Assembly (NCBI RefSeq): GCF_019891175.1
Contig: NZ_CP072600.1
Span: forward strand, 4,650,001-4,714,000
Reading direction: 5' to 3'
Origin: Leptothermofonsia sichuanensis E412
GTDB lineage: Bacteria > Cyanobacteriota > Cyanobacteriia > Leptolyngbyales > Leptolyngbyaceae
DNA: 64,000 bases
Under the pieces are notes generated by a model that saw only the letters and a list, made by a program, of their open reading frames with translations, was not told the DNA's origin and did not search any database. Below, piece after piece: positions 17,044-25,824 of the stretch. A program made the translations under genes and the position numbers. Each line of letters begins with the position of its first letter. The first letter of the stretch is position 1.

Positions 17044-19803
17044 CTATTCCTCAATCAAATAATAAAAACAGTCTGATCGCAATTCAAATTTTGCTGCATT
17101 GCCCGCAGTCGCAACTGGATATCCATTCGGATCAAGCGCTTTCACTTTTAGCTTCTGGGCATCCCTGCGCTGAAGGGATACCTGCCCAGAGAGGTTTCGC
17201 ACAATGATGGGTGGGCTGCCCACGCTTTCAATGGTCTTCTGGGAGGAGCCGATCGTTTGCCAACCAAAATTTTGTTCCTCAGACATGACCTGGAGCAACA
17301 TCTGGCGAGACCGGGCGATCGGCTGGTCGTCCAGGGCAACCAGCAGAAATGTTCCATAATCCAGATCGGAACTGAGGCTGACATTATCCAGTTGCAGGTT
17401 ACCCGCTCGGCTCAAAAAACCTGTTGCGCCCTGAGCCTGGGGTGCATTGACCGTAACCAGCCCCCGATTGTAATCCCAAACCAGTTGCCCGGTAGAGCTG
17501 CGAATGGTTTTTGCCTTGCGATCAATCAAACTGGAAAGCTCAACCTGCCTGGATGTGGGATTGTCCCGGGTAAAGCGGAGATTAACCTTACCCACCAGAA
17601 ATGCCAGAGGGTCGATGCTACTGGCCCGATCGCCCTGCAAGACCTGTCCCGCTGGCACATCCCTGACCCGAAACTCATCCAGATTTTGGGGGGCGATGAC
17701 GGGCGCACCCCGCAGAGCATAGAGGTCATCCAACTTGAGGGAAACATCCACCACATCTGTTCCAGGTTGCAGCAGCCCTTTGCGATAGATCAGGGCAGTT
17801 GCCGGAAATTGCCCTAGGGTGACTGGAGAGGCGATCGCAAATTTGCCCAGGGAGGTTGCCCAGGAATAGCCAGTGACGAAATAAAAGAACCCATCGGACC
17901 CTTGCAGAGAACCGTAGGCAGAGGCTAGCAGGGGAAAATCTGCCCGAAAGCGGTTGGGCATCGTCCAGTTCACTTCCGTAATCAGGGAAGGCTTGCCATT
18001 GTAGCGGGTGTCCATAATGGGCAGGTTAAAATCCGGTTCCTGTTCCCCTTCCCTGGGAATGAACAACAGGGCAGACCGATCCTGATAGGTGTCGCCTTTA
18101 CTGAGGGCATAGGAGGCGCGATCGCCCTTGTGAAAAGAGCCAAAGTAACCATGCCGATCCATGACCTCTGCCACGGTGTTGCTGTACTTATCCAGGGGAC
18201 CCAGGAGACGGGGATCGGCGGTATTCCAGTTGGAGGCGTAGATCAGTCCCCGGTACTGTAAGTCCTGCTTCAGCATTCGAATTGCTGCCTGGAAAAACTG
18301 CTTCTGGTGTTCGGTGAGAAAAGTTGCCGTGTCCTGGGCACGCCGGGAGTCAGGGTTGGTAAACACCTGATAGAGCGGCAAAAAACCTACCCGTCCCGCC
18401 TGGGGGTGATCGCCCTGCTCTGGCTTGAGTCGATCACCACCCACCGACGTTGCCCAATTTGCCAGTGCCCGTTCCGGCGAACCATACTTAGCGGTTAACC
18501 AGTGACCAAACTGGCGTTCCAGAATTTCCATCTGGGGAGCGGGAATCGTTTTGTAAGGGTCAAAGGTCCAGAACAGGTAGGAGTCTTCATTCACCAGTTC
18601 GACAATCGCCACTGCCGGATCGGCTGCCAGGGTGCTGCCCGTGTAGGGGTTTACCGGGGTGAACAGCGATCGCCACCAGTTATCGTAAATTTTCTGAAAA
18701 TCCCGGTTAAAGAACAGCAGGGAAAAGGGATGCTGATCCTGGTATCCGGCAAACCCACTGGTTTCATCCAGCTTGAGCCAGAGGGGAAAGTAGATCGACA
18801 GGCAGGTATAAATCCCCTCCTGTTTCATGGCCGCAATGAACGCAAACAACCGATCCAGATCCGCCGGGTCAATCTTGCGAAAGTCCGTTGACCAGATTTC
18901 CCCATGCAATCGCACCATATTCACGCCCCGCTTTGCCAGGAAACGCGCCATGTATTGCATCAGAGAGCGATCCATCTGGATACTCTCCATGTAGGTATTG
19001 ACCGCCCAGAACCGGACAGGTTGCCCATCCTGTTCATGGACAAAATCCTCTCCCTTAACCAGAATCCGTCCCTTTTCCCCAGCAAAAGATTCGTTCAGCG
19101 ATCGCAGGTCCAGCCCCCCACCTGTAAACCGATCCACCTCCGGATCAAAGACAAACCAGTCGGTCAGGTTTTTGGCGGCATAGCGCTGATCCGGTTTTAA
19201 CCTGCCACGGGGTTGAAACAGGGACCGGGTCAGCACAAAACAGTCAAACGCGGCGGGTCCCCTGTTGCGGGTCATTTCAATCCGCAGCCGATGGCTTCCT
19301 CCCGCCAACTCCACCTGACCCAGACTGACCCAGTTCGCGCCCACAAACTGCCGCAGGGCAACCTCATCCATCAGGTAGGGCTTGCTGCCCACTTCCCGCC
19401 AGGGCTGGTCATCCCAGCGCCAGCGAAACGGTCCATGCTGCCAGAATTTGCGGCTGTAGAAAAAGTAGGAACCCGATTCGGGAACTGTTACGCTGTACTC
19501 CAGAAACAGAGGTTCCTGATAGTCCCCATCCACCCCAATCCACGTTCCTCCGGACAGAACGGCTGCTTCGGTTTCATTGGCAGGGGCAAAGGGATTGCGA
19601 TCGACCGGAGGGAAATTTGTCTTGGCTGGAGTTTCCGCTTCCCACCAGATAAATGGCTCCCTTAGCTTCACCTGCCGGGAAACCAGCGTTGCCCCTGCCG
19701 TATCCGGTGCTTCCCTGACATCCGCAACCAGGGTAGCCCGGTCAGACTGACAGGCAATCAGGCAAGCCAGGGTCAGGAGCAGGGTAGCGATAAAACGAGG
19801 CAT
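17044..19803 (-). CDS. Large lipoprotein with a clan GH-A-like glycoside hydrolase fold
   Basis: This is a 919-residue product with a lipoprotein signal (MPRFIATLLLTLACLIAC, lipobox Cys at 18), so it is probably anchored in a membrane facing the periplasm or outside. Residues ~50-200 look like a carbohydrate-binding beta domain. A TIM-barrel region follows, with NMVRLHGEIW, an Asn-Glu pair in VELVNEDSYLFW (about 404) and a second Glu in LITEVNW (about 608). Those two Glu residues fit the proton donor and nucleophile of clan GH-A enzymes (cellulase/beta-galactosidase-like). The C-terminal ~200 residues are beta-rich. The substrate is not deducible. A role in remodelling the cell's own exopolysaccharide is possible. 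Confidence 0.7.
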   Translation of the reverse strand: MPRFIATLLLTLACLIACQSDRATLVADVREAPDTAGATLVSRQVKLREPFIWWEAETPAKTNFPPVDRNPFAPANETEAAVLSGGTWIGVDGDYQEPLFLEYSVTVPESGSYFFYSRKFWQHGPFRWRWDDQPWREVGSKPYLMDEVALRQFVGANWVSLGQVELAGGSHRLRIEMTRNRGPAAFDCFVLTRSLFQPRGRLKPDQRYAAKNLTDWFVFDPEVDRFTGGGLDLRSLNESFAGEKGRILVKGEDFVHEQDGQPVRFWAVNTYMESIQMDRSLMQYMARFLAKRGVNMVRLHGEIWSTDFRKIDPADLDRLFAFIAAMKQEGIYTCLSIYFPLWLKLDETSGFAGYQDQHPFSLLFFNRDFQKIYDNWWRSLFTPVNPYTGSTLAADPAVAIVELVNEDSYLFWTFDPYKTIPAPQMEILERQFGHWLTAKYGSPERALANWATSVGGDRLKPEQGDHPQAGRVGFLPLYQVFTNPDSRRAQDTATFLTEHQKQFFQAAIRMLKQDLQYRGLIYASNWNTADPRLLGPLDKYSNTVAEVMDRHGYFGSFHKGDRASYALSKGDTYQDRSALLFIPREGEQEPDFNLPIMDTRYNGKPSLITEVNWTMPNRFRADFPLLASAYGSLQGSDGFFYFVTGYSWATSLGKFAIASPVTLGQFPATALIYRKGLLQPGTDVVDVSLKLDDLYALRGAPVIAPQNLDEFRVRDVPAGQVLQGDRASSIDPLAFLVGKVNLRFTRDNPTSRQVELSSLIDRKAKTIRSSTGQLVWDYNRGLVTVNAPQAQGATGFLSRAGNLQLDNVSLSSDLDYGTFLLVALDDQPIARSRQMLLQVMSEEQNFGWQTIGSSQKTIESVGSPPIIVRNLSGQVSLQRRDAQKLKVKALDPNGYPVATAGNAAKFELRSDCFYYLIEE

Positions 19804-20038
19804 GGCAGGAGCGGGGTACGGGGTAGCGGGTCAGTTGAACCACCTCGCCATGCTGACTATAACCTCTTATCATCGTGGGACTATAGTTTTAAAGCAGACC
19901 CCGGTCCTCAGATCCTTAAGATCCTTTCTCAGCGAAATCACTTAAATTAAGTTAGGTTGCGGAATGGGTTGTGATTGCTATGTAGTCATTCCCAGCAAAG
20001 CAAGTTCATTTTCAATTAGTGCATGCAGGAGTCCGGTG

Positions 20039-20716
20039 ATGGAGAAGAAAGCAATGTGTTCCGGTAATCTGGGAAATTCTGAGACGGATATGGAGCGTGA
20101 TCTGTGGAGTGCCCTTCTCCGAGCCGATGGCGTCAGGTGTTCCTGGAAGGGGACTGAGCCGCTGACGGAAGACCTGTTTTCTGTAGAAGAGAATCCTGAC
20201 TTGAAAACGCCCTATCCCTGGAACCCCGCTGATCCGGAAGCTGAATCTTTCTTCACCGACCTGGAACAGGGCTTTTCCCTTAATGACTGGCAGGCAGACG
20301 AGGTTTCAGCCCGTGCCAGCGCTTTTTTTGCCCGCATTGATCAACTCTGGTCTGCCGCCAGCCTGCAAGAGTCTCTGGTGGAACGATTTGCAACTCGAAT
20401 TCCCCAGGAATTGCTGGGGGCGATCGCCACTCAGGCACAACAAGTATTAACAGCTTCTCACTCCTTAGCAGACCAGTTGGTTCAATGTGTGCAAAACGTT
20501 CTGCCTAATCTGGCAGAAGAAGATTTGTATGTACTGGCCCGTCCCCTCGCCTATGCCATGCGGAATGGTGAATCTCATCGTGCGGTTGATTCTACGCTGG
20601 AAAAGATTCGTACCGTTGCCTGGGAAGAACTATCAGAAGTTGAACAGGCCCGTCTCAGCCTGGCAGTTGCCCGCTGTGCCTTGCTTGAAATAGAGTCACA
20701 AGAGCACAAAGAATAG
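20039..20716 (+). CDS. Conserved hypothetical protein
   Basis: The product is 225 residues if started at the ATG at 20039, which has CAGGAG seven bases upstream. The frame stays open further upstream to 19964, but that part has no good ribosome site. It is an acidic, helical, soluble protein with two parts: a Trp/Pro-containing N-terminal segment (WSALLRADG, YPWNPADPEAESF) and a helical C-terminal part from about residue 70. Motifs such as PWNPADPEAESFFTDLE look like those of cyanobacteria-specific families, but no named domain was recognised. No membrane segments or signal peptide are seen. Function is unknown. Confidence 0.65.
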   Translation: MEKKAMCSGNLGNSETDMERDLWSALLRADGVRCSWKGTEPLTEDLFSVEENPDLKTPYPWNPADPEAESFFTDLEQGFSLNDWQADEVSARASAFFARIDQLWSAASLQESLVERFATRIPQELLGAIATQAQQVLTASHSLADQLVQCVQNVLPNLAEEDLYVLARPLAYAMRNGESHRAVDSTLEKIRTVAWEELSEVEQARLSLAVARCALLEIESQEHKE

Positions 20717-20740
20717 GGCATCTACCTGAGGCTGACAAAT

Positions 20741-20945
20741 CCCTGAGGAATGTGAATGGATTAAGAGTATCGTCCTGACAATATCGTCCTGGAACAGAAG
20801 CACCACCAGGACACCAGGAGCCTGCTTTATGGGGATTGCTGATTCTGGGTATGAATTAAGGCCTGTATGAATTGAAGACTTTCAATCCATATTGCTTTCA
20901 GCAACACTTGCTTTGTGTCCTTTGTGCCTTTGTGGTAAGGTTCAC
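20741..20945. repeat. Interspersed CACAAAGG-type intergenic repeat, copy B (inverted)
   Basis: The block contains GGAATGTGAATGGATTAAGAG, a TATCGTCC motif and CTTTGTGTCCTTTGTGCC. Read on the opposite strand it matches the gap after chlD (4735-4860) in both parts and in the same order. It fills the space between the hypothetical gene and the convergent pyruvate-kinase-like gene. Confidence 0.65.
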
Positions 20946-20966
20946 AGGTCATGGCATCCTCGCCCC

Positions 20967-22502
20967 CTAAGCCCAGGAGCGGAGGGCACGGAGTTGGGGT
21001 GTTTTCTTCAACTGGTGTGCCTGCATTCGAGTTAAGACATCATCCAGAATGGTGACCGCTTCGGCAATAAACGGACCCTTGTTAAGCATGACACACTCTG
21101 CCCGCTCTGCCATTGCCGCATCCGTCATTTCTGCCCGTGATGGAATTCCCTTCTTCACCAGCGTCTCCAGCACCTGAGTTGCCCAAATCACGGGAACATG
21201 AGCCGCCTCGCAGAGCCAGAGGATTTCTTCCTGGATTTCAGCCAATCGTTGATAACCGATCTCGATCGCCAGATCCCCTCTGGCAATCATCACTCCGAAG
21301 GGTTGCTGACCTGCCGCCTGGACAATTAATTCAGGTAAATGACTGACCGCCTGGGGCGTTTCAATTTTGGCAATGATGGCAATCTCACGGGGTTGTGGCA
21401 TCCGCCTGGACAATTCTTGCTGCAATTGCTTAATATCAGCCGCCGATTGGACAAAGGAATAGCCCACAATATCCGCGTGAGCAGCCACAAAATCTAGATC
21501 TTGCTGGTCTTTTTCTGTGAGCGGGTTGAGTTGCAGATCTGTATCGGGGAAGTTTAGCCCTTTGTCGGGTAAAAGCTTGCTGCCCTTAAGACTCGCATGG
21601 GTAATGCGGAGGAAAACCCCCTCATCGGTCAGAGATTCCACACGCGCCCCAATGTGACCGTCATCGATCCAGACGGTAGCACCCACCTGCAACTGATCCA
21701 GCACTTCGGGCAGTGTGCAGTTTGCCTGGAAACAGGTGGCACCTGTTGTACCGGGCAGGTCACGGGTTAAGAGCAGGCGTTCGCCACGAAAGATGCGCTG
21801 TTGCTGATTTGGCGCGATCGCCATACCAATCCGGGGCTTTGGTCCTGCCAGATCCATAAGCACTTTGCAGGGATGCCCTGTTTCTGTTTCTGCCAGCCGC
21901 ACGTGGCTAATCATGGCCTCCCACAACCTGGGATTGTCGTGAGCACAGTTAATTCGGACACAATTGGTGCCTCTCTGTAACAAATCCCGGACAAATTCGT
22001 AATGGCTGGATGCCTCTGTTGGCAACGTGACCATGATTCTGACCCGGCGATGGGTCAGGGTCTGACCAAATACAGCTTCTGTATGCTGTTGAAGCAGGCG
22101 ATCGCCTTCCAGAAAAGTTTGAATCGAAGGCCGGTTTGGTAAAGCCTTGGGTTCTACCTGGGAGATTGCCCCCAGCGTTGCAATTACCGCATCTAAATTT
22201 GGCATCACCCGCCCCTCCAGACGCCCCAGGGAAGATAAGCCCCAGGGCACAAGGGCTGCTTGCAGCGGACGCAGATCGTATCGTCGTAAAGCCATGTAAT
22301 GGGCAAGATTGAGGCCACTGCTAAGGAAGGCCTGTCGATGGATGTGCGATCGCCATTGGTTAAAAATGTCCTCCCCTTCCTGAACAACTCTCTCACGTAG
22401 TTGTAGCAGTACCTCCAGTAACGTTTGGGGATCGGACAGGTCTGAAGTGGAGTAATCAAACGTATCGGTGGCTGAATTATTTTCAAGGGTAGGGATCATC
22501 AT
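20967..22502 (-). CDS. Pyruvate-kinase-like protein with N-terminal extension and no C-terminal domain
   Basis: The 511-residue product has an unusual N-terminal ~150 residues (helical, no named domain) and then a pyruvate kinase barrel starting at VRIMVTLPTEAS. Barrel motifs are recognisable but altered: RINCAHDNP replaces the usual RxNFSHG, and DLAGPKPRIG replaces DTKGPEIR. IIAKIETPQAV and MIARGDLAIEIG, with the catalytic Lys, Glu and Asp, are kept, as is VIWATQVLETLVKKGIPSRAE. The allosteric C-terminal domain of normal pyruvate kinases is missing: the protein ends soon after ILDDVLTRM. It may be an active but unregulated enzyme, or one that acts on another phospho-enol substrate. A separate standard pyruvate kinase would be expected elsewhere in the genome. 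Confidence 0.8.
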   Translation of the reverse strand: MMIPTLENNSATDTFDYSTSDLSDPQTLLEVLLQLRERVVQEGEDIFNQWRSHIHRQAFLSSGLNLAHYMALRRYDLRPLQAALVPWGLSSLGRLEGRVMPNLDAVIATLGAISQVEPKALPNRPSIQTFLEGDRLLQQHTEAVFGQTLTHRRVRIMVTLPTEASSHYEFVRDLLQRGTNCVRINCAHDNPRLWEAMISHVRLAETETGHPCKVLMDLAGPKPRIGMAIAPNQQQRIFRGERLLLTRDLPGTTGATCFQANCTLPEVLDQLQVGATVWIDDGHIGARVESLTDEGVFLRITHASLKGSKLLPDKGLNFPDTDLQLNPLTEKDQQDLDFVAAHADIVGYSFVQSAADIKQLQQELSRRMPQPREIAIIAKIETPQAVSHLPELIVQAAGQQPFGVMIARGDLAIEIGYQRLAEIQEEILWLCEAAHVPVIWATQVLETLVKKGIPSRAEMTDAAMAERAECVMLNKGPFIAEAVTILDDVLTRMQAHQLKKTPQLRALRSWA

Positions 22503-22674
22503 AAAATACCCTCTGGTAGTTCATCGGTCAGTCAATGAAAGGGCTTGCTGAGTTCACGGTGAATTAGAGCGTTGTATATCCTGACGCATCTACCTTCCCT
22601 TTTAGAGAAAAGATTTGAGGATCCTGTGAGGTTCTGTGAACCAGTTGCTATATAGCCCTTTTCAAGAGTGTGAG

Positions 22675-22705
22675 GTACAGTGGGTCCTCTGTGTCTCTGT
22701 GGTAA
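22675..22705. repeat. Short relative of the CACAAAGG-type repeat
   Basis: CCTCTGTGTCTCTGTGGTAA resembles the TTTGTGCCTTTGTGGTAA part of the repeat near 20.9 kb. It lies in the 222-base gap between the pyruvate-kinase-like and Rad50-like genes. Confidence 0.4.
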
Positions 22706-22724
22706 AACCCTCAGTTTTTCAGTT

Positions 22725-25490
22725 TCAGGCTTCTGTTTCACGCTCGACCAGAATAATATTTTCAGTGACTTTTTCAAACGTATCGTCATGGCTGATGACA
22801 AAGAGCTGGCGGAAGGTTTTGATGTTGGCGATCGCGTCTGCTAAACTCTCCCGTCGGGGTCTGTCCATATTGGTCGTCGGTTCGTCAAAGAAGGCCACAT
22901 CAATATCTGCCAGCACCTTTAGTAAAGCAAGCCTCACCGCCAGAGCTGCACACATCTGCTCACCCCCGGATAGATTAATGAACCGGCGAGAATGGGCACC
23001 CTCCTGGACAATAATTTCATAGTCTCGTGTCCAATCCAGACTGACATTTGGACGGTTCAGCAATTCCCGAAATATGCGATCAGCTTCCCTGGAAATACTC
23101 TGCACATAACGTTCAGTAATGCGGGGTCCAGCCTCTTTGTATGCCTTGCGAGCAAACTTGATAAATTTCTCAACTTTGCGTTTCTGCTCCAGTTCTGTTT
23201 GAGCCTGAATGCGTTTTTCCTGAACCGCTTGCAGTCGCGCTAATTGCTGGTCAAGTTCTGATTGATATTTCTGCATGTCCGGCAGGCGGGCACTGAGGGC
23301 AATTTGCCGGGTAGTTGCCTGCTGGTAAGCAGCCTGGACAGACTGGAAATGAGCCTGGTCGAAAGATTGGACAAGGCGATCGCGTTCCTGACTGACCTGT
23401 GCTTTTTCCTGTTCCAGAGTTTGCAATTGGGCAGTCCCCTCCTCAATCTGCTGCTGCCGATCTCTGTATGTATTTGCCAGTTCCCGGTATGCCAGGTATT
23501 CCTGATAGGCTTGCCGGTGCTGCTCTTTGATGGATTGCTGGGTCTGCATGGCGCTGGTTAGATCTGGGAATTGAGCGAGTTGCTGATCAATGCCCACTAC
23601 GTTCTCCTGAATCTCCACCATTGCCCGTTGCATTTTTTCAGCCTGCTTCTGCAATGCTGGTTGCTGCTGAAGTTTCTGGTCGAGCAAACGGATCTGACCA
23701 CGCGGATCATTGAGTTCCTGCAAGTTCTTTTCGAGCTGTGCCTGCTGGTTTTTTAGCGAGGGTTCAGCCGCCAACTGAGCTTGCAGTTCAGCCAGGCTGG
23801 CTTGCAGGTCTGCGATCTCAGTCCCTAACTCCTGGTGTCGTTGCAGGAGATTTGCCAGCGTGGAAAACTCTGTTTGTTGCTGGCGAGCCGTTTGCAGGTT
23901 TTGTTGAGTCGCCTCAAGCTGTTTCTCCAGCTTTTCGCTCGAGGTTTGCTCTGCCAGGTCATTCAGAATTTCGTGCAGGGCAGCCGTGAATTCCTGTTGC
24001 CAGTCTGTGCCGTTTTGTAATGCCTGGATGGCCAGATCCAGGGGGGCTGTCCACAGAGGAACCGTTTTCTGAAGCTGGCGCAGGGTGTTTTCTGCCTGCT
24101 GTGCCTGGGTCAGATAGCGATCGCCTCGCTCCTTTGCCTGCTCCAGGATCTGCCGTAAATCCGTTTCAAACTGGGTTGCTGCCTCAATCCGACTCAGTTG
24201 TTGTTGCAGGCGTTGCTGCTGCTGTTCCAGAACTGGAATTTGCTGCACAGTAGATTCCAGGGCACGAATGCGAATTATCTCCCTGTCCAGTTGGGCATAG
24301 CGTTTCTGCCGTTCTGCCTGTTGCTTTTCCTGGGTCTTAATCGCCTGTTGCCAGTTCACACACTGGTGAAGTTGCTGACTGATCGCCTGCTGGGCCTGCT
24401 CCAGCGCTATCTGTTGCTGCACCTGGGGTTGCAGGTCTGCAATTGTTTTTGCAGCCGCTGCCAGTTCATCTAACTGGCGAGTCAGGGTGGCCAGTTGGGA
24501 CTGGCGATCGCCCAACTGTTTTTCATACTGGCGCTTCTGCTTCTGCAATTGTTGTTCCACCTGCCACTGCTGCTGGAGTTGCTGAAACGCCTCCTCAGCC
24601 TGCAAAAATGCCTGGTATGCCTCCCGCTGGCTGGTGCAGATCGCCACGGCCTGTTCTGCCTGTTGCAGATCTGCTCGTAACCGGGTCATGGTTTCAAGCT
24701 GCCCTTGAATTCGTGCTTGCAACCGCTCCAACTGAGACTCGTATTGCTGGATCTGGGTCGCCTGAGCAGTCAGTTGGGTTTGCTCAGTTTGCAGTTGGGT
24801 CAGGGTTGCCTGGAGCTGCTGCAATTCCCGCTCTGTTTGCTCGATTTCCTGCTGCTGCTGCCGCCGTTTTTGTAGCAAAGGTTCCAGCTCTTGCAGAGCC
24901 TCATCGTATCCGGCAATATCCCGTTCCAGCGCTTCCACCTGGCTTCTGGCATACTTTTCCAGGTCACCCATCTTTTTCCAGGTTTGCTGATACTCCTCGA
25001 CCTTTAGAATTTTGTCAAAGATGGGCTTGCGATTCTCTTTGGTAAGCAAAAAATCGGCAGTAAAGGTCCCCTGAGGAACACCAATGGTACTGGCAAACAA
25101 CTTACCCAGGTCAGTGCCCGGTGCCACCCCCAACTGTTGCCGCAACCAGGGCAGGACCTCTTCCCGAATGCGGGAATAGGACAGCCGTTCATTGAGCTGG
25201 GGATCATAGAGGGTATAGCCCTTAGTCGTACAGCGCTGGATCTCGTAGGTGCGCCCATCCCGTGAGGAAATAAATGCAATAGAAACCTGGGCACTGGACG
25301 CTCCATTACGAATCAGGTCTTCTTTGGTGTAATCTCCCGTGTAGTCAAACAGAACCCAGGCGATCGCCTCCAGAATGCTTGATTTGCCCGCCCCATTTTC
25401 GCCAAAGATGGCATTGATGCCTGGTTGGAAGGTGAAGTGGCGATCGCTATGGCGTTTGAAGTTTTTTAATGAAACCGAGAGAATTTCCAT
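22725..25490 (-). CDS. Rad50/SbcC-like SMC-type ATPase without zinc hook
   Basis: The 921-residue protein has the split ATPase layout of Rad50/SbcC. Walker A is near the N-terminus (GENGAGKSS, about residues 30-38), with NFKRH just before it. About 600 residues of Gln- and Glu-rich heptad coiled coil follow, then the signature LSGGEQMCAAL and Walker B FFDEPTTNMD near the C-terminus. SbcC works with the SbcD nuclease on hairpins and double-strand ends. No sbcD neighbour is present. The CxxC zinc hook normally found in the middle of the coil is absent. The only four Cys residues are scattered (IQRC, AIC, HQC, QMC). It could dimerise in another way. Confidence 0.85.
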   Translation of the reverse strand: MEILSVSLKNFKRHSDRHFTFQPGINAIFGENGAGKSSILEAIAWVLFDYTGDYTKEDLIRNGASSAQVSIAFISSRDGRTYEIQRCTTKGYTLYDPQLNERLSYSRIREEVLPWLRQQLGVAPGTDLGKLFASTIGVPQGTFTADFLLTKENRKPIFDKILKVEEYQQTWKKMGDLEKYARSQVEALERDIAGYDEALQELEPLLQKRRQQQQEIEQTERELQQLQATLTQLQTEQTQLTAQATQIQQYESQLERLQARIQGQLETMTRLRADLQQAEQAVAICTSQREAYQAFLQAEEAFQQLQQQWQVEQQLQKQKRQYEKQLGDRQSQLATLTRQLDELAAAAKTIADLQPQVQQQIALEQAQQAISQQLHQCVNWQQAIKTQEKQQAERQKRYAQLDREIIRIRALESTVQQIPVLEQQQQRLQQQLSRIEAATQFETDLRQILEQAKERGDRYLTQAQQAENTLRQLQKTVPLWTAPLDLAIQALQNGTDWQQEFTAALHEILNDLAEQTSSEKLEKQLEATQQNLQTARQQQTEFSTLANLLQRHQELGTEIADLQASLAELQAQLAAEPSLKNQQAQLEKNLQELNDPRGQIRLLDQKLQQQPALQKQAEKMQRAMVEIQENVVGIDQQLAQFPDLTSAMQTQQSIKEQHRQAYQEYLAYRELANTYRDRQQQIEEGTAQLQTLEQEKAQVSQERDRLVQSFDQAHFQSVQAAYQQATTRQIALSARLPDMQKYQSELDQQLARLQAVQEKRIQAQTELEQKRKVEKFIKFARKAYKEAGPRITERYVQSISREADRIFRELLNRPNVSLDWTRDYEIIVQEGAHSRRFINLSGGEQMCAALAVRLALLKVLADIDVAFFDEPTTNMDRPRRESLADAIANIKTFRQLFVISHDDTFEKVTENIILVERETEA

Positions 25491-25824
25491 GAGGGGGTGA
25501 GTTGAGATGGGAAGGGGAAGGAGGAGGGGAGAGATAGCAAAGAGGAAGGGGGGTGGTAATTGTGGGTTGCTCGTTGTGAGTTGTTCGTTGTGAGAAGAGA
25601 AGGATGAGGGTTGAGTTGTCAGAGGGTGGTAGGTGGCAGGTAGTTGACCACTGAAACATTTATACTAAGAAACATTTATACTAATCACTGAATTAAAAAA
25701 CCTTGAACCTGACGCTATTCTTCCCCCTCCCCCTCCCCTCATCCCTCAATTTTTCTTTCCTTCTTCCTTTCCTTGCTAAACTTTCAGGGAACTCTAGGAA
25801 AGTGCATTCTATACTTTCTGCTCT
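25491..25824. other. Divergent gap with purine/pyrimidine low-complexity tracts
   Basis: The gap between the divergent Rad50-like and recQ genes holds GGGAAGGGGAAGGAGGAGGG-type tracts near 25510-25550, an opposite-strand C-rich tract near 25720-25740, and a perfect 16-bp tandem repeat (listed separately). Promoters for both genes must lie here. No gene is seen. Confidence 0.5.
25653..25684. repeat. Two tandem copies of a 16-bp unit
   Basis: GAAACATTTATACTAA occurs twice head-to-tail without mismatch, about 140 bases before the recQ start. Each copy contains TATACTA, close to a -10 element. Duplication of a promoter element is possible. Confidence 0.8.
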
